Source of the DNA: Paraphoma chrysanthemicola
Lineage: Eukaryota > Ascomycota > Dothideomycetes > Pleosporales > Phaeosphaeriaceae
DNA: 64,000 bases
Reading direction: 5' to 3'
Assembly (NCBI GenBank): GCA_020744225.1
Contig: JAGMWG010000003.1
Coordinates: 1,302,001 to 1,366,000 of the forward strand
Shown here: positions 10,572 to 19,602 of the stretch, in pieces
Numbering within the stretch: the stretch's first letter is position 1
Layout of the letters: the number at the start of each line of letters is the position of its first letter
Translations under genes and position numbers: made by a program
Notes under the pieces: generated by a model
What the model was told of the DNA's origin: nothing
The model's database searches: none
What the model saw: the letters and a program-made list of their open reading frames with translations, nothing else

Positions 10572-12596
10572 TCAATTAACAAACAAGCTATCCTCGTTCA
10601 TATCGTACTGCTTGATCAGCTGAGCCAGCTTGTTCGCCTCTTGGGCGTAGTTGAGCGGGTACAAGTTCAATACTTGGTAGCGTGGCCTAGACTCAGTCAG
10701 CATTGATTGCATCAAAGAGAGTCAGAAACTTACTTCGGCTGATCCTGGTATGTTTCCATCTTTGCGCGCACCCTGAAGTTGAAGGTCTTGCATGTCGCTT
10801 CCTGCATAAGATTTATGAAGTGCTGCGTGTTGTTCTCGTCATCATCATTCTTGACCTTCATGGCTTCATTTGCGGAAACGCCAACAATCGCTTGTCCTGC
10901 CTCGTCGAAGCAGCTCAACCACAGTGTGCCAGTGTGATCCGCGACGTTGACGCTCAGAACGTAGCGATAATTTGGTTCTGGGAAAGTAGCCTGACACTTC
11001 TCGCACCACCAAGAGCCAGGGTTCTCCTCGATCACCTTCTTATTGCACCCGGCTGTCGAGCACGCTGGATAGGCAACGGTGGTATTTTTGACGTACACGA
11101 CTGATGCCCTCAAGCTCATGTAGGTAGGTGTGTCCTGGAGGTAGCTTTCTTCTTCAATCGCTTGGGAGATGAGCTTCGTGTCATTCTTTCCTCCAGCACC
11201 CGATGTGGACGACATGTTCTGGTGCGTCGAGAAGGTGACGTTCTGACCGACCGCGTTAAACCATCCTCGAAGCTTGTGCGCTTCATCGATATCTGGGTCG
11301 ATCATCATAGAGCCTGAACTCAGGAGACTCAGACTTCGTCCACCAAAGTCTGAGACCTTGACGCCTTTGAACGCAAGTATGGATTCGAGAGGCGCGTCAA
11401 AGCTGTCGGCGGTCTTGCCCCAAATTGTGAGGCGTACGGATGTCTGGCTGTCGTCCGCGAGAGTCAACTCTCGTTTACTAAAATCCTTGTTCGTGTTCTT
11501 AGACGTGATTGTGGCAACCTCGCCGACCTCTTTTAATACACCAACGGTATCAATTGTTGTGTCTTTCTCGACCGAGTTAAGATCACCAATCTTGGTGAAG
11601 TTGAAGCGTATTTGCGGCTTGTTGTCCTGGTCTTCTGCCTTTTCAACCATCGTGTCGCGTTCAAACTGCAGCTCGTAGTCGTTCGGCAGATTCGAGAATT
11701 GCTTCTTTGCGAGTGTAACCCTGCAAGGAGCGGACACGTAGTATACCACGCCTTCTTCGAAGACTGGGTACAATTTCTCAGCCGCATCGTTGAAGGCCGT
11801 CGCTCGGATCTCGCCGGTGTCGTCCAGCAGGTTCACACTAAAAAGTTTGCCTGTGCCCTTCTGGTTGTGCCACTCCTTCATCTCGCCCTTGCTTGTGCAT
11901 CGTGCGCGGATGGTCCATTTGTGTGCGTATGGCGAAAGCGACTCGATCGGGTACAAGTGTGGGTGCGAAGACGTTGCTGGGTTACTCTGGTGCACAGGAA
12001 GGTTTCGCTGAGGTTGAGGGGCTGGTGCTGGCTTCGATCCGTAGAAGTTGTTGCCAGATATCGCAGCAGGCTGGGCGTCAGACTTGGTTTCTAATGCTTC
12101 CGGCTGACCGATCTTGTCCAGCTCGCCATATTGTGCCAGAACTTCGAGCTCCATGATGATGAGGATGCTGCGGCGTGTCAGATGGTTCGAGACAAGCGCT
12201 ATCAAGCACGTACTTCTTGTCTTTGACCTGCTGTGGGTTGTATTTGATGAGTCGCACAATCGAGCCCTTTTTGAGCTGGCCCGAAGTGACGATATCATTT
12301 GCGGCTTGAACTCATTAGTACATCGTACCAGTGAACAGACGAGCTCAACGTACTGGTTGCGATCATGGTCTGAATGAAGTTGCGAATGTCGCTCAGCACC
12401 ACACGAAAGCGCTGCACAGGGTTTGCGTCACCCGCCTTCGGCTCCATGGTTTTAATCTGAACGCATTGCATCACAGGTTGCTCTACGAAGCAACCGCTGG
12501 GCTCGAATATGCTCCTGCTCATGATCAGATTTGACCCATATCTTTGCGGCGTGAAACATACCTGATAGCACCCTGTGTGATCGCCTGTTCTGCCAT
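10572..12596 (-). CDS. RFA1: Replication protein A large subunit (Rfa1/RPA70)
   Basis: Binds single-stranded DNA in replication, repair and recombination as part of the RPA heterotrimer. Five exons: 12596-12562, 12514-12354, 12304-12214, 12167-10734, 10686-10572; 611 residues. The first three short exons give the N-terminal OB fold (MAEQAITQGAIR, QPVMQCVQIK, VVLSDIRNFIQTM, LKKGSIVRL, ILIIMELEVL). After a Gln/Pro linker come DBD-A (YAHKWTIRARCTSKGE), DBD-B, and DBD-C with its zinc ribbon (CSTAGC ... WWCEKC, near residues 464-490). It ends LIKQYDMNEDSLFVN. Introns cluster at the 5' end. The gene is divergent from the dienelactone-hydrolase gene across 258 bp. Confidence 0.96.
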
Positions 12597-12854
12597 GTTG
12601 CCTGTATGCTGGGTTGTGGGTGAGAGGATGTTGTGCGGTGGTGGCGGCGTGCTGGACTTTGGAGGAAATTGGCGCCTGTGAGACGCGTCGGACGCGTTCG
12701 GCACGTGATGGTACCACACATTGGCAATCGCAGCCCCGCACTTGCCCGAGTCAGGCGTTAAGTGCCTGCATACGTAATTGGCTTGGACCCTCAGTCCAGA
12801 GCAGCTGCAGCTGTCACCATTCATACCACGCTCCTATCACGCACAAGGAACATC
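12597..12854. promoter_or_regulatory. Shared divergent promoter of RFA1 and the DLH-family gene
   Basis: Only 258 bp separate the two start codons on opposite strands, so both promoters must lie here or overlap the transcripts. An MCB/SCB-like element would be of interest for RFA1. The sequence has ACGCGTCGG around 12681-12690, including the palindrome ACGCGT, the MluI-cell-cycle-box core known from yeasts. Assignment is by motif and position only. Confidence 0.45.
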
Positions 12855-13907
12855 ATGGCCGACAACGAAAATGCCACACGCGCCCCAGAAAGCGATGCGC
12901 AGGAGAAGCCTGTGGTTGCCGACCCAGCTGTAGAACAGAGTGTCTTTCCTGGGGATTCCAGAGCTCAGGAAGGACCCAGCATGGGTGTCAGTCGGCTACG
13001 TCCTTGAAGAACACGAGAGGCTCATGCTGTACAGGAACACTGCACAACCGATCGTCCAGCTCCCTCTGGCGAAAAGCCGACAGGCGATATCTCGAAACTC
13101 GGCGGCATAGACTGCTACATCACCAAACCCTCCGACTACCCGCACTCGCCCTCCAAACTCCTACTCCTCCTGACTGGTGGCACGGGCTACAAGTCTATCA
13201 ACAACCAGCTTCAAGCCGACAAATATGCCTTGGAGGGCTATCTCGTCGTCATGCCCGACCAATTCGACAACGACCCCGCGCCGAACAGCGTCGACATGGC
13301 TCAAGTACAGGCCGACACATCATGGCTCGAGAGCATAAAGCTGAAGACTGCCGAAGGTATCAAGAGTTTCTTGATCGACATGTGGCTTGCGCGACATACA
13401 CCAGAGAAAGTCTTGCCACTCCTACACAAGGTCGTGGAGGGCGCGAAAGAGGAATTTGCGGACGCGGTTGCAAATGGAGGTGGAGTCTATGGTGTAGGAT
13501 ACTGCTTTGGCGCGAAGTACATCTTGATCCTAGCAGGCGAGCATTCAGATACCGTAGCGTGGGGGCAGGCGGCACCGAAGGACGAAGAACAAGGCACAGT
13601 GACGAAGGCACCCATTCTGAAGGCTGGAGCAATTGCTCATGGCACCATGGTCACAAGGGAGGATCTTGAGGGCGTCAAGGCGCCGGTGTACATTGCAGCC
13701 GTGGAAAACGATCCGTTGTTCCCAGAGGATGAAGTCCTGACACCTGGGCGGAGAGCCATGGAGACGAACAAAATCGAGCATGAGATCCAAGTCTTCTCCG
13801 GTGTGCCGCACGGCTTCGCGGTGCTAGGCGACTACGACGACTCAAAGATCAAGCAGTCACAAACGCAGGCGTTTGGACAGATGCTGGGCTGGATCCAGAG
13901 CCATTGA
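12855..13907 (+). CDS. Dienelactone hydrolase family protein
   Basis: Alpha/beta hydrolase; the family cleaves dienelactones and related esters, but the substrate here is unknown. Two exons: 12855-12986 and 13035-13907; 334 residues. The 48-nt intron GTCAGT...GTACAG joins SMG to EHCTTDRPAPSGE and is needed to bring the N part into frame. ATG 12855 sits in a good context (catcATGG); an in-frame ATG at 12762 would add 31 residues and is less likely. The nucleophile elbow GVGYCFGAKY carries the family's Cys nucleophile. The Asp (ENDPLFPED) and His (GVPHGFAV) complete the Cys-Asp-His triad. The fold is also marked by LLLLTGGTG and VVMPDQF. The first 44 residues are Glu/Ala/Pro-rich. Confidence 0.9.
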
Positions 13908-14069
13908 GGGCGGGTTTTTGAATTTTCATGAAAAGCATGCCATGGCGTTCAGGTCGGATCTTTTGTGTTCTGTATCACGATATACCATATCAAGTAAATA
14001 TGATGATCTTCCAAAGGAACTTCCCATATCAGCTCATCCTTCTGTATATGCACACTGACACTGCAAGCC

Positions 14070-15017
14070 TTAAAGTTCATCCAATACCGACGTATCCAGA
14101 AACTTCTCCAACTCTGCCCTCGGCACCACACTCCTCTTATCCACTTTCGCAAGATACTTATCCTCCTCGACTATAAACTCAATCAACTCATCGTTCCACC
14201 TACCACTCCACTTATGATCCTCCCATACGCTCTCGACAACCTTTTCATCCACGCCAACCTGGCCACTCACAAAGTTGAACACGCCCTTGTCCTTTGGCTG
14301 ATTGGCAAACACATCCAGCGTCTTGTTCAACGCGCGCACGAACTCGACGATATCTTTCCGCTTTGCCACATTATTCAATGCATCCGTCGTGCTGTATAAA
14401 GCGTATACTTCACGATATACAGTCCTATTCTGAAATGTGATTGCATTCGCACCCAGTGCTCGAGCACCGAGCTCAACTGCTGGTTCCCAGACGCCAAACG
14501 CATCAAGGCTCCCGGCCTTGAGTTGTGCGGGCATAGTATCTGACGCACATGGTTCTTTCATGCAGACTTTCCCGCTGGAGGTGGCGTACTCATTGTCTGC
14601 CAGGCCAACACTGGTCAACATATTGTGTATGAAGACTGCTGCACTAGAACCCTGGACTGTGCCGACTTTCTTGCCTTTCAGGTCAGACAGCTTGGTGACT
14701 TTGCGCTTATCGGCGACGATGCGATATGCAACTTCGCAGATAACATAGATGAGACGGATGTTGCGGTGGTTGGCGTATTGTTTGAGGCCTTGTGTCTCCG
14801 CGTTCGCAGCGAGGTCGAAATCCTTTGGCTCAGAGCCTAGGTTTGCGACGCCGCCGGACGTCAAGGTGGCTTTGCTGCTGCCTTTGTAGAAGTTCTTGAT
14901 GGCGTAGGGTTGGGGAGTGTGTTCGATCCATTGCAGCGAAGTGGCGATGCGAAGAGCGATGCTGGGTTGCAACAAGAGAATGAAGGGAACGAAGAGGTTC
15001 AGAGCTGGGCAATGCAT
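14070..15017 (-). CDS. Secreted periplasmic-binding-protein-like (SsuA/TauA, NMT1/THI5-like fold)
   Basis: Intronless, 315 residues from ATG 15017. I chose this ATG because it opens a signal-peptide-like stretch (MHCPALNLFVPFILLLQPSI); the frame continues 51 codons further upstream without a better start. The mature part follows bacterial aliphatic-sulfonate/nitrate/taurine binding proteins: LRIATSLQWIEHTPQPYAI, then DLKGKKVGTVQGSSAAVFIH, then QLKAGSLDAFGVWEPAVEL, then Asn/Trp-rich C-terminal helices. In bacteria such proteins feed ABC importers. Fungi also have this fold as the thiamine-pyrimidine enzyme Thi5/Nmt1, but I see no CCCFC cysteine cluster, so that activity is unlikely. Two Cys (KVCMKEPC) could form a disulfide. 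The 3' end converges on the DLH gene, 163 bp away. Ligand unknown. Confidence 0.75.
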   Translation of the reverse strand: MHCPALNLFVPFILLLQPSIALRIATSLQWIEHTPQPYAIKNFYKGSSKATLTSGGVANLGSEPKDFDLAANAETQGLKQYANHRNIRLIYVICEVAYRIVADKRKVTKLSDLKGKKVGTVQGSSAAVFIHNMLTSVGLADNEYATSSGKVCMKEPCASDTMPAQLKAGSLDAFGVWEPAVELGARALGANAITFQNRTVYREVYALYSTTDALNNVAKRKDIVEFVRALNKTLDVFANQPKDKGVFNFVSGQVGVDEKVVESVWEDHKWSGRWNDELIEFIVEEDKYLAKVDKRSVVPRAELEKFLDTSVLDEL

Positions 15018-15707
15018 TGTGAGCGTTGGTACACGAAGGGCTGGAGATGCGGTTCTCGATGCTTTCAGCACGCAGCGCACAGTTAGCAGCGTGTGGCAGG
15101 TACGCAGCAGGTCCAGCACCACCTCGATATCATCGTATTGCCGGTGCCAATAGCCATGACCGACTGGCATACATGGACACTAGATACACAATCCCATATT
15201 CTTTAATTCGACACTATGAACGACTAGGAAATCGGTGGTAGCATCCGCGAGTCTCCAATTGCCGACATAATACTTTGTCTCCATGTTAGCGGAGACATGA
15301 GCCCCATTGGGGGGTTTGGCATTATCGCCGCATTCGATCAAATGCCGTTTGTTGGTTATGCATGTGGTGCAACGGAGGATAGTAAGCGACAGATTGAAGT
15401 GGCTCCATTTCCAAGTGCCGTAACCGATGCTGTGGAGCAGCTCCATCCTTGCAGGGAGAATAGCCTTCAATGTCGCAACATAATTTTGCTGAACTTCCAA
15501 ACTGACTGTAGATCGTCGTTTGGCTAATTGAGGACTCCGTGTTTCGACTTCTGCACTCATTATACATTCGGCAAGCAGCGTAACATCTCTTCGAGCGGCG
15601 TAGTTGACCCAGCAAGCGCGGCAGAAGCCGTCATCCTTCTTTCTTCTTTTCGTATCTTGGGTCAGAGTAGCCCTTGTCGGACATATCTTACCATGATGGG
15701 TCTTACC
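15018..15707. other. Intergenic, nothing recognised
   Basis: About 690 bp between the SLD5 stop and the start of the binding-protein gene, both on the minus strand. Frames of 60-126 codons on both strands have random-like composition. No RNA or repeat seen. Confidence 0.5.
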
Positions 15708-16495
15708 TCATATCAGTTCGATGTCTCCTGTCCCTGTACCAACAGCCCACTGCTTGACCGCACTCCACCTAACAACCCATACATCGCCGCGCTTCATTTC
15801 GAATCGGCGATCTGTTCCTTCCACGGCGATATCCCCTACGTCCCTCAGCGCGCGTGCGAACACTGCCTTGTCTTCGTCTGGCTTGTCTATCATGCTGATG
15901 CCGCCTGTTGTGTCGTCTAGTCGTTGCAGAGAGGCCGGAAACTGTCCAAGGAACGAAGAGAAATAGTGCGTCGAAAGCAGCGACTGATGAGATGTGAGGT
16001 ACTGGTATTCTGAGGATGACAGCAACGGTTGGAGTGTGTCTGCAGAAGCTGTATGCTGTGCTTGGACATGAAGAGGATGTGAATCAATCTGGTAAGATGG
16101 TGAGCTCGACGATTTTGGAAAAATCGACTTGGTAGGATCACACGCACTTTCTTTATCCTCGCACGAAGAAAGCTTCTGACAAGAAACTTGAACCGCTCTA
16201 GTTCAGTCTGAATGATGATCAACTTAAAGTTGGTCTTGGGATCCATATTGCCCGTCTGGTCCTCAACCAATTCGATCTGACTAAGCCATTAGCACGTTAT
16301 TCCTCTGGCATGCAAGTTATTCTATACCTGCGTCCGTGTCCTTTCCAGCACTCGGTCCATCAAATCACTTGGCCAGGGTAACAGTTCGGGCGCCACACGT
16401 TCCGCGACCCAGTAACGCGTCAACTCTTGCAAGTCTCGCGTCTCTCGGGGGGTCGCATCTACCGCAACTTCGGCCAGGAGGTCATCGATATCCAT
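15708..16495 (-). CDS. SLD5: GINS complex subunit Sld5
   Basis: Subunit of GINS, the Cdc45-MCM helicase partner needed for replication initiation and fork progression. Three exons: 16495-16328, 16276-16148, 16088-15708; 225 residues. Introns GTATAG...GTCAG and GTGCGT...ACCAG are both phase 0. The start gives MDIDDLLAEV. The helical A domain holds the very conserved string QTGNMDPKTNFKLIIIQTEL followed by ERFKFLVRSFLRARIKK. After a linker, the domain around EYQYLTSHQSLLSTHYFSSF leads to the small beta domain ending MKRGDVWVVRWSAVK. Length matches the family (about 220). Confidence 0.95.
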
Positions 16496-16869
16496 TGTTT
16501 GATATCATATAGAATAAAAGCACGGAAGTGGAGGCGACAGATTATTATGTACGTCTATGATTCGATATATGCAGTCAACGGAAGGTATAGAGACTCGGGC
16601 TCGATAGACGTGGTGTTGTGTCAAGTGAAAGATGACACAATCGTGAATGGTGTATGGCACTTCGCGATGTCGAAAAGAAGGCAGTAAAGGTTGGTGGGGT
16701 TGCGGGGCGCCACTAGCGCGACAGGTTCGCGATTGCTGCTAAACATCATGGCTGCAAAACATCATGGATGCAGGACCACGCAAGTTAAACCACAATCACA
16801 CTCATAAAAAGGGCAGCATCCATAGTTTGAAGTATTGTTTGTATTCTGAGTAAGCCACGATTGAACTCT
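16496..16869. other. Intergenic: SLD5 upstream region
   Basis: 374 bp between the SLD5 start and the next minus-strand stop. It contains ACGCGTCAA close by inside SLD5 exon 1 but no clear cell-cycle box in the spacer itself. Nothing else recognised. Confidence 0.4.
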
Positions 16870-17232
16870 TCAAGCCGTCGCCCGTATTGCGATCAGATGC
16901 TCATCCATTACCTCCTCGAACTTTCCTGCAGGCCCACCAATGTACAATTCGTATGATCCACTTTGCAAGTGCCCTGGCCTGCAGAGAAGAGAAGCAACAA
17001 GTGAATAAGTACAATCGAACAGAAGTGAAAGACAGAGTGCAGAGATTGAAGCCGCCGAGAACCAGGCGCCATATGGAAGAGTGTACCTAAGTCGAGGGCG
17101 AAAAGTCAATCTGTAGAGGGCTTACAGATACCGAATGAGGTAGAGGATGGTGGGTTGGTGATGACGTGTGAAGGCACGTAGTCCTGATTTGTATGTGGTT
17201 TCGTGATGATCTCTAGATTGTTCTGAGAGCAT
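16870..17232 (-). CDS. Putative 71-residue two-exon protein, unknown function
   Basis: Proposed exons 17232-17126 and 16978-16870, joined across a 147-nt intron. The donor is GTAAGC. The acceptor is very strong: a pyrimidine tract TTGTTGCTTCTCTTCT just before CTGCAG. The phases match and give a complete protein from ATG to TGA, with no stop, in which the parts KSGLRAFTRHHQPTILYLIR, LPGHLQSGSYELYIGGPAGK and FEEVMDEHLIAIRATA look like an ordered small protein. No family recognised, no signal peptide and no membrane segment. An alternative 123-codon frame overlaps exon 1 on the same strand but looks random. The call rests on splice signals and composition only. Confidence 0.4.
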
Positions 17233-17682
17233 TTGAGAGCGATATTGCAGCTCTTAGGGCCGTGAGACGGTCCAGTTGGGGGTGATAAACAAAGGAAATT
17301 AAGCTCGCGAGGCAGCTTTCTGATGCCGCATCTACGCTTGCTGAAAACAAAAGGGTATACAGCAAGGCCCCTCGAGAAGTGGTAAAAATGTCCGGGCAGG
17401 CGCACCGCGACATCGGGTATAGAATGCAAACAAAGATGAGGATCAGAGCAACTCGAGCAGCCCAATACTGGGGCCACTTGCAGTTGTAGTTGTTTTGTCT
17501 CCGCCCAAGAAGTCCAAGGAAGATGCAGTAGAGATCGCTCAAACGCCTCGAGTGAGAACGGGAAAAGCCGGGAACGCCAATGCTGTGAAAATGCTATGCA
17601 GCACCAGTCATGAATAACGCCGTGGATCCAGTCGCCATAAGGTAGTGAGTATCATGAAGAAATCATCGGCCAATGCGCACAC
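17233..17682. other. Intergenic, nothing recognised
   Basis: 450 bp between the putative small gene and the CDC25 stop. Overlapping minus-strand frames have no recognisable domain. Confidence 0.4.
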
Positions 17683-19602
17683 TTAGTACGAGGCCATTCG
17701 GCGGGAAGCGCCTACCCGTCCAGTGTTGAATGAGTCGTCACCGAGGGTGAATATGCCACCAGATCGCGATCGGCCGATAGCTGTAGGGCTGTCTTCCATC
17801 TGACACGATTGCTGGCCGAAAGCAAAGGTTTGTGCGCGATTGAGTTTCGTACGTTGTCGAAGCTTGTTCAGTCCGCGCTCGCAGGACTGCTCGTGCTCCT
17901 TTGCATCCATCCGAAGATAGTTCTGGGGGAAGCAACGAGTAGAGTGGGCATGGTAGAAGGCGCTGTAACCTCCGTCCAGGATGTACACTTCAGGAAACGA
18001 CAGCAGCGGATAGCGGTGAGCATTCTCCTTGCGATCTTGAGAGCGCACAAATTTTGCCCTACGCAACATTAGTGAATGTTATGGTACGGGATGGGAAAGC
18101 TTACATTAGAGGAGCGCGATGCGCGGAGTATTCACAGTGGAGAATGAGAAGAGTATTGGCACTGGCGGGAGTTTGGAAGAGGCGCTCGGCAAGACGCTCT
18201 TTGTCACAGAAGTTCATTGCGCCTTCAATGTGGCCGCCATTGTACTCATACTCGAAACGACAGTCGACGATGACCTTGTTGTCATAGCAGTGGTCGTACG
18301 CACCATCAAGAACTTCCACCAGCGTGGAATGACTGATGCGAGGCAGACTTTCTGGTTCCGTAGGCGTGAAGTGAGGAAGCTTAAGGGAAGGAGCATCATC
18401 GACATCCATCACAGACTGAAGGCTACTGGGCTGGTAGTTGTCCTGTTCTTGTTTGGCATTCATCACGTCACCAGGGTGCTCGAACATGCTCAGAGAGCGA
18501 CGGAACTTGCTGGGTCTGCGCGAAGGAGGGCCTACTGGCTTGCGAATGGCGGCAAGAGGCGAGCCGTTAGCACGCGAGTTGAGGCCAGAGTTAAGATTGA
18601 AGGGCTTGGGTTTTGAGGCAAAGAGCGAGCCATTGGAGATTGGTCGCCGTTCCTGGGGGGGAGAGGCAGTGAAGCACTCGTCCAAAGTCAGCGTCGAGTT
18701 GTTGGGAAAGCCGTCACACCCAGCACCGAATTTGAAAGCTGGCAGCGGGCTGTTCTCTTGCGATTTGAAGGATACTGTGTTCGTGGAGTAGTTCTTGGTG
18801 CGAGAAAGAGATGGTCTAAGAAGGATAGACTTTCTGCGTCTGGCGTCTGTCAGCAAGCGGACGACAGCTCCATGGTGGTGATACTCACTCGGCAGCAGAC
18901 ACCGGCCGCGGGACCTCCAACGTGGGCGTCGGAAAGTGGGGTGGTGTGGGCAGCTCGTCGCACGGGGAAAGCATATCGTCGTCGGTGCTTGGGGTGACCT
19001 CGGGTGACGGAGACGGCAGCGGCACAGAGCGCTGGTTGAGAAAGCTGAAGGGAGCTTTGTGCGGCAGAGGAGAGATGTCCATGGAATCAGGAACGAAGCA
19101 GGGAGACGAGGAGGGAATTGGCGGAGTCGTAACGCCTTCCCATCTGACTGGAGGGGTTATTGCTCCTTCTCCTGGCGGGCACGTTAGCACTTATAGCCCG
19201 CATTGTTGCGCACTGCACAGCTGCTTACCCCGTGTGTCGAGCTGCTGAAAGAGATTTGACGTGAAGAGAGACCGGCGAGGCGTCGCGAGCTGAGGGCTAC
19301 AACAAAGACAATTAGCAGCCGCGTGTGGACGCTCCTATGCAAGGGAGTGCGCACCTCTGGTCGACGTGCAGGTTCGACGACATGTCTGCAGCCAGGCTCG
19401 CGGTCGGGGACGACCCTCGCATGGGCTGCAGGGTGAAGTAGTCCATGCTCGGCTTCTTCATGCTCATGTCGCGGAAATTGAAGCTCTTCGGTCCCAGACT
19501 ATGTGCTCCAAACAGCGGCTTCGAGGGCAGATCGCGACGATAGCCCCACGGTCCGGGAATGGGCGGCGGGTGCATGGCCGCGAGGGGCGAGGACATTTCC
19601 AT
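17683..19602 (-). CDS. CDC25: M-phase inducer phosphatase Cdc25 (nimT-like)
   Basis: Dual-specificity phosphatase that removes inhibitory phosphates from Cdk1 to trigger mitosis. Five exons: 19602-19355, 19296-19229, 19171-18889, 18839-18105, 18058-17683; 569 residues. Four introns of 47-58 nt were placed by phase; intron 3 uses the CCAG acceptor that gives SAAERRKSILLRPS. Residues 1-330 are regulatory and Ser/Pro-rich with many SP/TP sites (PSPSPEVTPS, TPPHFPTPT) and the motif RRKSILLRPSLSRTKNYSTN. The rhodanese-like catalytic domain begins near ISHSTLVEVLDG and has VIVDCRFEYEYNGGHI. The CX5R loop is HCEYSAHRAP with Cys near residue 436; YILDGGYSAFY follows. The tail after the domain is basic and Ser-rich. 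Confidence 0.95.

Noticed and set aside
12614..13669. 351-codon plus-strand frame overlapping the DLH-family gene in another frame
   Set aside because: Very rich in Arg, His, Cys and Thr. The competing frame carries the complete hydrolase with its catalytic triad.
17106..17477. 123-codon minus-strand frame overlapping the putative 71-residue gene
   Set aside because: Random-like composition. The strong downstream acceptor fits the other frame better.
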